From Sparassis latifolia (taxonomy: Eukaryota; Basidiomycota; Agaricomycetes; Polyporales; Sparassidaceae), in NCBI GenBank assembly GCA_018466975.1, contig CM031558.1:3100001-3164000 (forward strand): a stretch of DNA of 64,000 nucleotides, given 5' to 3'. Every line of letters starts with the position of its first letter. Position 1 is the stretch's first letter. Both the position numbers and the translations under genes were made by a program. Positions 24,317 to 37,145 of the stretch are shown here, piece after piece. The notes under the pieces are model-generated. The model was not told the origin of the DNA, made no database searches, and saw only the letters and a list, made by a program, of their open reading frames with translations.

Positions 24317-25743
24317 ATGTCACTGACCTCCGTCGACAAAGCTGCTTTCGCTCGGTTGGCGCAGTCGCAACAAGCTGGTTTCAGCTCAGGTAAGTGTATT
24401 GCCCTTTTTTTAAAATTAGTACACATCCTGATGACCCGCCTCATAGTCGCGGCACTATGCTTCCTTGCATGGGATATCTGTATCACGACCGATGCTGAGG
24501 TACATTGCTCGTGAACCGTCTCTATGCACGATCTTCTCAAGAACAGTTTTCCAGGTCACGTACATGTGGTTGTACGTTGTGTAGCACTGATTCGATCCCT
24601 GATGTTGAGTATCGACGGTCAGGACACCCTGGTCATGGACGAAGTTGCTGTACTTCGTCACGCGGTACTACTCACTGATAGCCCTATGGTACGTCTTTTT
24701 GCGCTGTCGCTCTCTGCTTAGGTTTACAATAATCGTTACTCCAGCATTGTCAATAGACATCATATGACATGTCTTGAGTGGCTTGTCTTCGAGGGTTTCT
24801 CGGCGCTTGCGCTGGAAATTGTTGTCGACCTCATTCTGATTCTCCGCCGTGTGTTTCTTCCGCACGCATTCGTTTGTATGCCTGACGCCAATTTCCGTCA
24901 CAGTATACGCTATGTACACGGGTAACAAAAAGGTGCTAAACAGTATGATAGCTGTGTTTGTGCTCTGCATCATCATCATGGCGACCAGCCTCGGGATCAG
25001 CATACCGAAAATCATGATCAGCCCCCAGTGTGTCGAAGCCGTGCTCCCGAGCTACATGATCGTCTACACGTGCGTCTACGAGCCGTTCAGTTTGAGGATG
25101 AGTCGTCTAAGCGTTTTCTGCTCTTTCAGCATCGCCTCGATCGCATGCGAAGGGTTCCTATTCACTCTTGCAATGCTCAAGTTCCGCGACACGAAACGCG
25201 GCGGATGGGGGAACAGGAGCTTATTGACGGTCCTCATGCGAGACAGCGCCGGGGCTTTCGGCATCCTCTTCGGCCAGTAGTTGTTTCCTCCTCCCGTTTG
25301 CTGTGCATAATTCTGATCCGATAAATTAGCTGCCATGATTGCCAACATGGTTTTGTTCACTCTGGGACCTCGGACGCTTGCAGCAATGGGTTTCCCGTAT
25401 GTGCACGTCGTTGTAGTTGTGTCGGTGAGATTGAAGTCTGTACAGATGGCTGCTAGCGCTCTTAGGCACCATAGTAAGCCTGTTTTCTAGCCTCCCCTGC
25501 CATCACACTCTAATATTATGTGCCGCGCAGGGCCCACGACTATTTCTGAACGTCCGTGCAGCGAACAGGGAGCACCTTACCCCGTCCGCGCTCAGTCAAG
25601 TTGACATGAGTCGGGACCTCTACTTCGCGGTCAATCCAGACGACCTCGATCTCGTGGGCGAGGCCGAGGGCGATGATGAGTTCGACGACTACCGCCGCAA
25701 TTCCATGACGCCGCTCACGTCGCAGGCGCAGTCAGAAGTATAG
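24317..25743 (+). CDS. DUF6533-type multi-span membrane protein
   Basis: Exons: 24317-24389, 24420-24499, a 14-17-nt microexon from 24555, 24623-24688, 24745-24848, 24904-25069, 25130-~25276, 25330-25396, 25446-25473 and 25531-25743. The N-terminal part shows the DUF6533 pattern: a membrane helix, ITTDAEV, then PWSWTKLLYFVTRYYSL. Further helices follow (LVFEGFSALALEIVVDLILI, VFVLCIIIMATSLGISI, IACEGFLFTLAML, MIANMVLFTLG), then a cytosolic acidic tail. The function of this large basidiomycete family is unknown. The junction after 25276 does not join in frame with the next exon by canonical GT-AG sites (it is off by one), so this allele may be damaged or I may have mis-set one site. Confidence 0.7.
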
Positions 25744-28700
25744 CCGTGCTTCGTTATCGAGCTATGTTTCTGAAGTTGATATTGTACGGTTCATCTAATG
25801 GAGCATACCGTCAATGAACATTCATACGGAAGGATGTGTGTACCGATGTCGATTCGTCCCCCACAGATTCCGTGGTCCGGGAAAATGGACTGAAGAAATA
25901 ACGACTTGCGGGTACGCGCCCGACGCGTGCGCAGACCCATACCGCGGAAGAAAGAGAACTTGACCTTTAGTATTCACGAAGGGATTGCAGTCAGGAAGGA
26001 GAACTAGCGCTGCGGGCCTTACTCTGATGTCTGCACTAGACTCATGGGGTCTAGCAGAGCCAGATGCTGGGTTACACCACGGTACATAAAAGCGAGAGGA
26101 CGAAAAAATAAATCAGCTTTGGCTTATCTTGCGTGATTCGGACGGTGCTGCTCGCTGAGAACCTCCGTTTGGTGCAAGAGCATGTACTGCTAAATCGAAG
26201 TCCATGCAGCTCTGCAACAATGACAATCCGTGAGTTAATAATAAACAAGATGCTGGACGGCGCGACCTAGATCTTGAACCCCAACAACAAAGCGCCGGAA
26301 CATCGTCGCACTGCGACGCGCAGTTCATATAAATGCGGGGCATCGCACTTGGGGCGGTGAGCCCCTTCTGCATTGATGTCACGGCATCGGTATCAGTACG
26401 ACAATTTGTGATGGATGCCGGTACCATCTCCATGCACGCGCCTCCGATCGCTGGCGCCTCTCGACGCACACCACCACCGCCACATCTATACCATACGACC
26501 GTCAGAGAATAACGAGGGTACCACAAAGACAGATCCATGCGCCCGAATCGCGCGAAGTTCGACGATGAGGTGTACGGTAGGCGTGGTACATCAGCAAAGC
26601 GGTCAATTTGTCTTATCGGTCTTACCGGTCTTATCAAGACGATCAAGATGATAAGTGCCCAAGACAGCACGGTCTTGAACCATGAGGTTCGTTTCTTGAA
26701 AAAGTGGTGTCAAGTCATTCTCAAGCCAGTCAATAGCTATTCAAGTCTGACTCAAGGTCGATTCAATGCACAAATGAAAGGGAAGACAGTTTTCAATATG
26801 GGTAAGTACATACAAAGTGTAGCTACTGCAATGTAGGAACACGTATAGGAATGACTTATTCGATGTCTTGAGCAACATATGAGACAATCTCCCTCCACTA
26901 CATGAACAAGATAGCAAGACTCACTCCACACTGCAGACGGTCAGAACTGATTCTTGGAGTCCCCGTGAACAACGTGCACAGTCCGCATACAAAAGTCTTG
27001 GTCAGCTGTTGATCAATAGAATGAGCAGTGAGGATCTGCGTGGGGCGCAGTGAGGACTGCAATCCTCAAAGCTCCTCAGAGAACGGCACATACCTTGATG
27101 TCTTTGCCATGCCGCGGCTGACTTGCATTGCGGGTGTTTGCACCCCTCACATTGTAGTTCTTCCGGAGGCCCTGTCGCCTCTCCGATGCCATATTTTGAA
27201 GTCCCGCAAGTACTGCGCATCGTACTACTATCACTTATAAGGTGTGTGCCCAGTACTCACGTTGTCGGGTCAGAATCATGCGGTACACCGAGGACACGCC
27301 GCGCGACCGAGATGCCGCGGCCGCGAGCTGCGAGGGAGAGTACGCGTGGGCTGGCAGACAGTAGAGGTCGCCAAGCATGTCGAAGACGATATCGCCAGTC
27401 TGCGGGTGCATGTCGAGCTAGAGCCATGTGCCCTCCGTCATGTTGTACTCAAGCCTGCGCTGGTAGGAACAGTTGGCAAGATGTTGCAGTCGCTGATGTT
27501 CTTGCAAATGCAGCATTCAGGGAGTACCGCAGTCTTCATCCTCTGTTGTGCGGAGTTCACCGATATGCATTAGATGATCTGAGCCAAATTTCGGATGTCC
27601 TACAATCAACGCAAAGTCAGCATATGAACATGGCCTTGGCGAGTTCATGATGGACATGCCAGATGTAATGTGAAAGTCTGCGAGCACCGAGGTCAGTATC
27701 ACAAACCTCAAGATGATGGCACATGCCTCAAAGCTCTCCCTCTGCCTCGGTCGACTCTCCAATGGGATATTTCGTCGTCCCGCGAGCAGCATGACATGTA
27801 CCCAACCGAGTGTTTGTGTCCTCCCCACTCTCCAATGCCCCATTTCGACGTCCGGACAGCGGCATGCCCCGTTCCTATGTTTGCCTCCCGTTATCGTGTC
27901 TTGTCTCGCTACTGCTGACGTTCTCGCATCAAGCGAGTAATGCAGTCCTGTTGCGCGGGGCTCTTCGTCGCGCTGACGCATAAGCAATGGACAGTCAGCT
28001 CACCAAAGCAGGTAGTGGGTATTTCGGCCAAAACACAAATGCCTTGTTGAGTGGATGAGAACACACCTTCCACGGGATGCCTAGACGAGGAAATTCAATG
28101 AACGGACGCAAATGACATTGCTCATGGTAGCGACATGTCACATGGCAACGAAACTCAACCGTTGTTGATGTTTGTTCTTAGATCACGTGCCCGCCCGTGC
28201 GTTGAAATCTCGTCCCATCTTGTCGCTCTCAGCTTGTGCGTGTGTATTCTAGAGATCATCTCGTGAGGCCTGGCTTGAGACCTTGAAGATTGAAGCTTGA
28301 TGCCTGCTGGGTCTTGGACACTCGCCTGTCCCCTACAGCTGCTTCCACCGATATCGGTGTCGGCCCTCATAGTGAAGTTCCCATCAAGATCTGGCCAGGC
28401 CCGTCATTCTACAAAATTGCTCCATACGCGGCAACTCCAGCTCGACATACTGGGGCTGTTCTCACCCTCATGATGCTTCTCCAGGAAAATTTGTGCTGAC
28501 CTTATTCCTGTTCTATTTGCTTTCCGAGTCTTGCAACGAATATTCATACACGTATCAACATACCATTTGGAACAATTGCTTTCAAGTCTCGGGTGCTCTG
28601 GAAAACAATACTGTATGTTCATTCCCCCCCTTACTGCTGTGGTGTACATGTAGGACACTGTGGGCAAGCATGACGAGGTGATGTGGGCTAGGAGATGTGA

Positions 28701-30482
28701 GTGACAAGGAGGACGAGAGCGGACGCCGCAGCCCGTGCAGGCCTCATGCAGTGTGAGCAGCTCCCCGCGTGCGTGCGGCTGCATGGGGATCATGAGCCGG
28801 TGATCGACGACGATGGGGGTGGTGAGCCCCACTGAATTGCCTGTAACGAACGAAGTAACGAACGAAGTACAGGCAACTTGCAGGGTTCTTTTTGTGTGCT
28901 CTTCTGAATTTATATAATAGCTTTATACTGCGAACTGCATCGAGACGGCCATGTGTCCCTGCAAGCCTTGAGAATCTTACGATGTGAAAGCTCGAAAGTT
29001 TGATGCACGAATATTGCAGTGCTTGAACAGCACTTGATAGCATTGGGGTGCTTAAATGCTCCAAAGAGCAAGCGGTCAAGACATAACTAAGAGCGTAAGT
29101 GCTCGAAGAAGCCTTCAACCTGCCGAAGACAGATCAAGACGCGTGACCTTTTGCTGATGTATGGCCAATCGACATGTTCTCGCTCGGCCAAACGAGGAGT
29201 TCGAATAGCATTCATGCATGTGGTTTATATAGATACCCTTCGCAAGATGCGAGAAAAACGAGAGGCTGCGCCCGAACTCGAGGACAGATATCAGAGACGC
29301 GATCAGCAGTCAGACCCTAAACAGCACTGACTGTCTTGTTAAATAGCGTATCTGTCATGTCTAGCAGGTGAGCGGTCAAGTGCCATATAGATAGTCGAGT
29401 CACTGCTGGATATAGACCGCCCAACTCGACCCAGAGATGCAGAGGAAACTTTGCAGATCGGTGAAATTTCATCGAACCGCCGGCACGAACGACGTACACG
29501 CTGTCAGTCTTGCGGATAAAGATCGTGTCAGCCGAATGTCTTCTTGAATTTTGCGCATTGGAAAAATTGCCAGTAGGACTTGTGTTAGTGAGCTTTGACA
29601 AGGAGTGTGCACCGCCGACCTACGAATACAGCTTCTGAACCGCATGGAATGTACGGCCTCAATTCCGTACAAAAGTACGCCATGCGATAGATGCTGGTTT
29701 GCGCAAGCGTCCAGTGTTCAAGGTATTCGTATGTTCCACATAGCTGAGAGGCCTGTTGGGGGCTCCGTACTGCTGTCTTCGGGTTTCGGACGATCCACCA
29801 ACCAGGCACCTACTACCGAGTATAGATCCCATTTTTGGCTCACCGAACGCCATCGTTATAGCAAAGACTCCTCCGAAAACACAGCCGCCGCATTTCAGGA
29901 TCCACAGAAAACCGTCTTAGTCACCGCGTACAGAAATCACACGCCGTCTCTAAAGTTTTATTTCCGATAGAGGTGGACAGCTCTAGTCCGGGAAAACATG
30001 AAGCCTGACGAGTAGTGGTAGGGGGTAAGTTCGAGAGGGTGCTCGTACGGCCCAAGGCGGTGTGCAGAGGTGTAGGCCAAGCTATCGACACGAATCCAAG
30101 GTCGAGGTAGAGGAGGTTGAATAGGATGGCGTGTTTGAGAGGGCAGACCTTCAGCATGCGCACGCAAGATGGCGGAATAATTATCATGGGGCCAAGACCT
30201 TGAGAGACTGGAAGCAAGCGGTACAGTACTAGTTGAAGTATTCAAAACAGAGCAGGTCAGATGTGTATTGTGTAGTACTAGTACATACCGGTAGGATCGA
30301 GGGCAGAGGATCGTCGGAGCGAGCGACGTAATCCGAACGCGGGAGAGGCTCGGAATAGATAAGATAAGCAGCAAACCTCGACCACCACAGTCATCTGCTG
30401 TGCCCATCGGTCCGTCTTGGTCTTCTCTCCTCTTCTTCTCCTGTTCCCCCTCGACTGTCTTCTCTGTTCACTATTCTTCACG
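25744..30482. other. Long stretch without recognisable gene
   Basis: Base composition is mixed and stops are frequent. The longest frame (minus 26670-26113, 185 codons) has no recognised motif. Three imperfect ~35-bp copies of a CTCTCCAATG...TATTTCG...GTCC motif occur near 27180, 27758 and 27828. A short GAACGAAGTA duplication lies at 28848-28872. Some of this may be long-decayed genes. Confidence 0.4.
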
Positions 30483-32396
30483 ATGGCTAACCCTTCATTA
30501 GCGTCCGATCCAGGATTCAATCCCATCCTCCTCGCTCTCCCCTCTCTCACTCCGAGTCTTGCACTCGAGGTACCTCCTACGCTCCACGAATGTCGCTTCA
30601 CCTTACCTCATCCTTCAGGTCCTTCCGTATGGCGTGACGCTCCATAGGCTTTACGTGCAAGCGGATGGAAAGGTATGTTAAGGCGATGTCATGTTTTGGA
30701 CATCGCTAACAGCTGCGTAGACGCATGACATCCTCATTGGCCCTGAAGCACCTGCGGAGCACCTCACACAGAAGTATACCAACACCATCATCGGTCGTTA
30801 TGCCAACCGAGTTCCCTCAGGCACACATACGTTCTCCCGCAATGGCTTCACGGCAACACTCAACGCGAAACACAACGAGAGTCCCGACGTCTCCCTTCAC
30901 GGCGGCATCACTGGCTACGATCTCGTGCCCTGGGAACCTCTCATAGACCCGTATTCTGCCAAGTTGTTCACTCAGGCCGAAATCCAAACTATCCAGTCTG
31001 AGATCCCGGCATCGTGCATATTCACGCGTGTTTCTCCCGATGGTGAGGAAGGCTATCCCGGTAAGCTCCTCGTCGAGGTCCTCGTCGGTCTCTTGCAGCC
31101 ACAGAGCCCGCCCACCAAGGAGGACACTGAGTACAACCTCGGGAGCGTCTTGCTGAACTACCGCGCGAAGCTGTTGGATGCAAATACGGTCACGCCCATC
31201 AATCTCACACAGGTGCGTCTTCGTGATCCCTGCTGATGATGCGTGCGATTGCGTCTGACTGTCGGTGATCGGCTCGATCGTGTCAACAGCACTGGGGCTT
31301 CAACCTCGACGCATCGCTCCAGGAAGGGCTCAGTGTGAAGGACCACAAGCTCGTTATCAAGGCATGTTATTCTTCTATCTTCGCGTCGCCATGTCTATCT
31401 GCTGCTTCATAAATCTTCGGGAATCTTTTTTTTGCTCGAGGTGTTCGGTCTGCTACGCTATCTTCCGCTCTTCAGTACTGTCTCCACCTTACGTCATGAT
31501 CTGCTCGCTTCTATCACATCTCGCTCGGCGATCTCTTCTGTTATTTTCTGTGCCATATAATTATTGTACACGTTGCGCCTTCGCCCTTGCGGCAGTGCTG
31601 ACCACTTTTGTTCAGGCCAACAACACTGTCGCACTCCAGAACAACTTCCTCTCTACTGGTGTCCTCTCTCCTGTCAAGGGCACGCAGCACGCACACTCGG
31701 ACAAGTCAACGGGCAAGATCGGCGAGAACTGGCCCGAGCGCGGATACGGTGCGCCACAGTTGTACTGTACCAGCTGTAGTTGTTGACCGCCTGCTTGTTC
31801 TCCGCGCCTCCACGTCCTACGCGTGACGGCAGACGAATTCTACGTCTTCGCACCTCGCCTGACGCCCGCACCGACACGCGTGGCTGAGAGCGAGTTGAAG
31901 CCATCGGTCGATCTCGTCAAAGCGGCGATCGACGCCAGCGCGCCCGGGCGTGATTCCGTGGTTGAGCTCGAGAGCGATCGCAGCGGCCTGCGTCTTGCGT
32001 TCGACACCAACCGTACGTTCACCGCGAATAATATCGGGATTATGTGCTGAATAGATTGCGCGCGCGTAGAGTCCGGCGTACAGTTCTACACGAACAACGG
32101 CAGCGACCCTGCCAAGACCGCACGGAAGAAGATCCACGGCGGGTCGGGCAGTAAAGGCGACGGATACGATGCTGGATGTGCATTCTATTCCTTAACGTTG
32201 TTCGCCTCGCGATGCTGATGATGTTGATCTATTCCTTCCAGCTGCAGCATTCCTCGAGTTCCACGAGCCGCTCGCGGCGTGGCTGCACCCTGAGACGCAG
32301 GGATCGTCTGGCAGCGACACGCTACTCGCGTCGGGCGAGATCTACAACAACTTTGTGCGTATGGACGTATGGTACAAGAGCCCCACGCCGCTCTAA
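30483..32396 (+). CDS. Aldose 1-epimerase (galactose mutarotase)
   Basis: Eight exons give 426 residues: 30483-30569, 30619-30672, 30721-31212, 31290-31361, 31616-31748, 31833-32012, 32070-32177 and 32242-32396. Family motifs in order are VLPYGVTLHRLYV, NTIIGRYANRV, VSLHGG (first active-site His), NLTQHWGFNL (second His), QFYTNNG and FLEFHEP with the likely catalytic Glu. The enzyme interconverts the alpha and beta anomers of aldoses, feeding the Leloir pathway. No signal peptide is obvious. The junction after exon 4 uses a GC donor (AAG|GCATGT), the only way to join the conserved frame; the intron there is 254 nt, much longer than its neighbours. Length and motifs are complete, so it should be active. 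Confidence 0.9.
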
Positions 32397-32588
32397 GTTA
32401 CGTCAGTGACGAAAAGCGTTGAGTTAGAGGCAAATGCCTCAGTGTAGGATCGAGTTGGATATGATTTGGAACTGGTGCAGTGTATACTTACGGATCGCGG
32501 GGAGACAATGTAAGACTACCGTGTGGGACTTGCATGCTCTAGCCTCACTATTTCATTCTGAGAGTTTATTAGACCGCGAGATGGTGTT

Positions 32589-32702
32589 GGCAAGATGGCC
32601 GAGCGGTTAAGGCGTGTGACTCAAGCGAATGCTTGACCCTGCAAGGGTTTAAAGTCTTCTCATCAGGGAAACCTGGCGTGGGTTCAAGTCCCACTCTTGT
32701 CA
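32589..32702 (+). tRNA. tRNA-Leu (CAA), intron-containing
   Basis: The acceptor stem is GGCAAGA paired with TCTTGTC. There is a D-arm GCC-GAGCGGTTAA-GGC, a long class-II variable arm as expected for Leu, and a T-arm GTGGG-TTCAAGT-CCCAC. The anticodon CAA is at 32622-32624. An intron of about 31 nt follows the anticodon-adjacent G (32626-32656), the canonical position for tRNA introns. The anticodon stem has one T-T mismatch with this folding. Internal promoter boxes A and B are intact. CCA is not encoded. Confidence 0.85.
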
Positions 32703-33261
32703 TGTGAGTGAGTTTTATGCTTTTGCATGTACTGATCCATGGTTCTATTTTAGTGCAAGAGCCAAATATAAGAAGACACGCTCACATTGACGTTCCAGTG
32801 TAAGGAACATTGCGCGCTCAAGTTTTTGGTTCGGTTATGTATTTTGGGCTGTTGATAAATTGGTACTTCGGCGCCGTCTGAAATCTTGGCCCCTCTAACT
32901 GACTGGTGGCCAACATTCGGATCCATATGACCACACCTGGACCCGTGAATGTTTCGCAACTTAACGAACATCCATATAATAGGTAGAAACAATGCTATGT
33001 TTGTGGATGTGAGGCATTGATGTTGTTCAGATGCTGCAGCCAACGCTAGGCTTCAGCGCTTTCAGCGTTAAAATGTGGCAGATGTTAACTTATCAATTCT
33101 AGCATATCGGACCGAGCGATGCATTTGGGTATCAATGCGAATATCAGGTACCTAAGTACGGACGGCTGATGAGATAGAAGCCTGCTTATCGGGTGTGACT
33201 GCCATATGAAAGTGAGTGTGGAGCCTTCGCTATCCAGTGCTGAGTCTAACTACCGACGTCC
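32703..33261. other. Intergenic
   Basis: Nothing recognised apart from the upstream region of the peptidase gene. A T-run for Pol III termination right after the tRNA is weak (TTTTATGCTTTTG at 32712-32724). Confidence 0.4.
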
Positions 33262-34177
33262 ATGCCAGCCGTATATATCGCTGTGCCAGAAGGTGCTTAC
33301 CGAGTTCTGATCACTGGATTTGGGGTACGTCAGTCCGGGCTCGTGCGCGATTATCTGACATCGCGTCGTTCTGGCAGCCGTTTGGGACATACGAGGAGAA
33401 TCCATCGTGGCTTGCCGTGCAGAAGCTGCATAACTGCGTCCTCGGTACCGACTCCTCGCGCCAGATCCATATTACGGTGCTCGAGATTCCCACCGTGTAC
33501 ACCTCGGTCCTGAGCATCTTACCCGGTCTGCACGCCCGGCCCCCGGTGTTACCTCCTTCCACGCATCCCGAGTTTCCACCCGCGTCGCCGCCGAAGGACG
33601 GCTACGATCTCGTCTTCCACGTTGGCGTGGCCAGTCGCGGCTCCATCCGTGTCGAGAAACTCGGCCATAAGTATGGCTACGATTTGCCGGATGCTAACGG
33701 CAAGGAGGCTCCTGTCGTAGCCGCATCGGCACCGAAGGAGCTGCCTGCCGATTCGGATGCGGCGAGGGCGGAGCGGGAGAGACCAGGAGAAATCGGCGGG
33801 GCAGGTCCAACGCGCATCCGTGGGTTCGGGAAAGGGTACAAAGCATTCCCTGAAGAGATCTACACTCTGATCGATGTAGAGACATTGATCAACAATGTGA
33901 AAAGCTTGGGTGTTGAGGTGGGTGCGTTAGTGGCCTTCTTCGAGTGTAGACTTTACTTCGAATTGAACAGAGAATCGTGGCATCGACGGACGCTGGTCAC
34001 TATCTCTGTGACTTCACGTATTACTGCTCGCTGGCTGAGTCCCAGAGATCGGCATCGACGTGCGATAAGCCCTCGAAGGTTCTGTTTTTGCACTGTCCGC
34101 CAGTAGACGAGTTGTGTTCGGAAGATTTGGCGGAGATTCTCAAGAAGGTGGTGGCATGGGTGGGTAGTAATGCATGA
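33262..34177 (+). CDS. Pyroglutamyl-peptidase I (family C15)
   Basis: Three exons (33262-33324, 33378-33917, 33971-34177) give 269 residues. The start LITGFG joined to PFGTYEENPSW is the signature N-terminal strand and loop of pyrrolidone-carboxylate peptidases. Candidate catalytic residues are Glu114 (RVEKLG), Cys214 (AGHYLCDF) and His242 (LFLHCPP). Between about 140 and 195 there is an Ala/Glu-rich insertion common in fungal forms. The enzyme removes N-terminal pyroglutamate from peptides in the cytosol. All three catalytic residues are present. The ATG at 33262 was chosen because an upstream ATG at 33205 does not join in frame. Confidence 0.85.
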
Positions 34178-35739
34178 CAAGATTGTGTTCAGTGTATGTA
34201 CCGCATCGTAACGCGTAGCGGTTCTGAGCGCACTGACATACGGAGACAGCTAGGAGTACTCGACTCAGAATCTAACCGTTACACGTCAGCCCGACTACAA
34301 AAAATGGATAATGGTATGCGCCTATGAGGGTTCTATCATGATGATGTGGATCTCGATGATGTTGGTTGATCTTCTCGTCGTGAATCTTTTCCGAAGCGGT
34401 GCGGTGAGCGGATGACATCCTTCATACTCACCTTCTCCCCGATCTACCCGACATTGTCCGATGTCTATACTCACTTTCAAATTTCTGGCTGGTGAATGTG
34501 ATCCTGAAGCTCCACAGTGTTGGCCTCATCACTAGAGTCGACGAATCATATGTACTTTCGAACTTCAGTATCTGTCACTGGTGCTATTCTTTCCGCTGAA
34601 TAGTAGTATATACAGGGTATCTCACAGACAAGAGGCTGACATTGTTTCAAGGAAAGAATAGTGGAGAAACCTTGCAATGAGTCATGAGTGGCCCCCCTAA
34701 CCCATAACAGCTTCTGACTGAAGCTATTAGACTGCGACGAGATAGCATCCTCGCGAGCAAGTACGCGCCTCCGAACAGACTCCCGCAGTCACAGTACGAA
34801 TGCCACCAGAAGAGCGGCCAGTGACTTGATGTCCGCTGCGCTTCCATCTCCCCTCTCCGTCGGTGCTATCCACCAGTAACGCGATGTACGAGTCTACCGG
34901 CATAAATTGAATGTATATCTGGAAAGCCAGTGTGGTCAGCGAGAAGAAAGGGTCTTACGCATTTAGTGTTTACACGCACTGTGGCACCATAGATCGGTAA
35001 TTTGAAGGGTTATTTCCACGGTGAACGAAGTCCAAGGTTATAATGAATTCGAGACGGTGTTGAGTAGTTTAGCCCCTTATGTGGAATGGTGTATAACAAA
35101 CTCATGGAGTTCGATTTTATACTGCAGTACCGTTAAGAAAACACGCCTGTGTTTCAGGTAGGAATTTGTGTTTCCAGTACAGAAAGGCCACTTCGAGTAC
35201 CGCCGTACAATAAGTATCTTACAAAGATGTCTCCAAGCTTCCCGTTTGTACTAAGTCTCCTGAAGGGGCGCTTTAGGCTGTGGGCGTGTGTGGGCACCAC
35301 GGCGATCAAAGTGATCGATCCCATGCCAGAGCAGCATCGCACGGGTCAGGTTCAGTACCCGTGCATAAGCCGTAGAGCATCTTGTCAGAGTCAGACCGGT
35401 GCGAATGAAATCTAAGTATGAAGCTCATATACAAAATAGATGGTGCACCAGTAGCCCAGCTGCAGGAACAGTAGCGACAAGCAGTACTTGCTGAGCGGTA
35501 ATGACACCGGCGGATGAAGTTTTTATTGGGTGCTCAACTCGTCAACAATCTGAACGCTCTGTCTTTTGTTTCCCATCTTGGTCAATTTCGGTCTTCAAAG
35601 GTAAGAGAAATATGTACATACGTACATGAATACAGCTAGGTTCACAACGATCTGCGGAGAGTCCCTCACAGACTTATTACTGATTCTCGACCAGGGCACT
35701 GCGAACAGCATATCCGAATCTCCAGCCATCCTAGTTGAA
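34178..35739. other. No recognisable gene
   Basis: Only short frames. No repeats of note. Confidence 0.4.
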
Positions 35740-37145
35740 GTAGAACATGTTCATGTCAAAGAACAGTGCATCCCGCGGGTCAAGCTCTCCGCCGTCGGTC
35801 GTACACAGTGATGCAATGGAGGACACTACGGGTCCGTTCAGGCCTGCACCCTCATCCGCGTTCTCGTGCGGCGTAGTACTTGATGTCTCTCGACCATCAG
35901 CCGTAGCTCCGCATCTGAGAACTCGTGGCAGCCTAAAAACGTAAGCATGTTCAATTTCGGGCACATCCACTCGCCCGCATCCGCGAGTATGCTTAGCGCT
36001 ATGAGCACCGCTCTACTAAATCCCCGGCAGTTCGTCACGGTAAGTACCATCGGTGGCCAGATATGAAACAACGACATGAGGTCGCCTGCTTGGTCGATGT
36101 CTTCTACGGTGAGCGAAAGTAGATGCAGTTGTCCTACCTAGTGCGGGATGCTGCACCGCTTGATGCAGAGTCCAGAGAGATTTGCATTGTTGAGCACTAA
36201 GAGAAGGGTGCGTCGGTGATGCCTTCGAACGTGCATTTTTCTGAGTGGCACCTGCCAACTGGTGGATCAAGAAAAAAGTAGTCAAGCTTGACAATAACCA
36301 CGGTGAGCTCCCGCAGGTGCGTCAGCGGATCCAAACAATTGACAAAGGCAAATGCCTTGAAGTGATCGCGAAAGACTGGCGCAAAGTTCGAGATAGTCAG
36401 TGTCGTAATTGATGTCAGGGTGATCGACGCGGAGAGATATGCTGCACGGAATACCAGCCCATCCATGTCCATTTCAATCGGCCTCGGTGTGCGGAGGCGT
36501 TGGTCAAAACGAGTTCGACTAATGGTAGCCTGCCAGCCGCCACTTTTCCGTTCCACGTTATCGAAGTCGAGAACGCTCGTATTCAAGTTTACCCCACCTT
36601 TGAGGATTGGACAACTACAGGATAGAAATATGCCTCTCTGGGTATGCATCGTGTAACTTGCTGTGCTGACCGAGATACACCAGGAGGCACGCATCACCGT
36701 GATAGAGCCAAGTGCAGGACATCAGTGCGAAGACTTTTCCAGCGCGGCATGTGAGGACGGAGCATACAAATGGCTGCATCTACCCGCCCATATTCCAACG
36801 GATCGGAGAGCAAGTTTGTGGGCGGCGAGCGATGGTGATCTCCAGCAGTCGATCCGCAGAGAGACTGGGATCCGACCGGACTACCGATAGTGAGGTAGAG
36901 TCATGGTCAACAAAGAGAACTAGACGAGTCCAGAATGCGGATATTTGAGAGAGCGTGTCCTTCCATAAGTGACAAACAGCAGCAAGAGTATCTGGGAGCT
37001 TTGTCGGAGAGTATACATCGTCATCTTCTCAGAAGAAATCGTCATGAGCCGTCGTACCGATGTGTTTGCACGACATCGAGTACACAACCTCGAATATCAT
37101 GATCAAGATATCGACAGGGGGATCATTGAACATAGTATCTTGCGT
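35740..37145 (-). pseudogene. F-box/LRR-like protein, decayed
   Basis: Reading the minus strand from 37145, PPVDILIMIFEVVYSM is an F-box-like start. Then comes an in-frame TGA (at about 37034), followed in the same frame by YSPTKLPDTLAAVCHLWKD and FWTRLVLFVDHD, the usual second half of basidiomycete F-box domains. A frame change occurs near 36830, before the EYGRVDAAICMLRPH stretch. Later pieces continue at 36600-36200 (LTSITTLTISNFAP, LDPLTHLRELTVVIVKLD) and at 36150-35860, ending CPKLNMLTF and CHEFSDAELRLMVERH, typical of the C-terminal repeat. F-box proteins recruit substrates to SCF ubiquitin ligases; with at least one nonsense codon and one frameshift this copy is unlikely to do so. Confidence 0.6.

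Noticed and set aside
26113..26670. 185-codon minus-strand frame as a possible gene
   Set aside because: No motif, no plausible splice or promoter context; kept only as part of an empty region.
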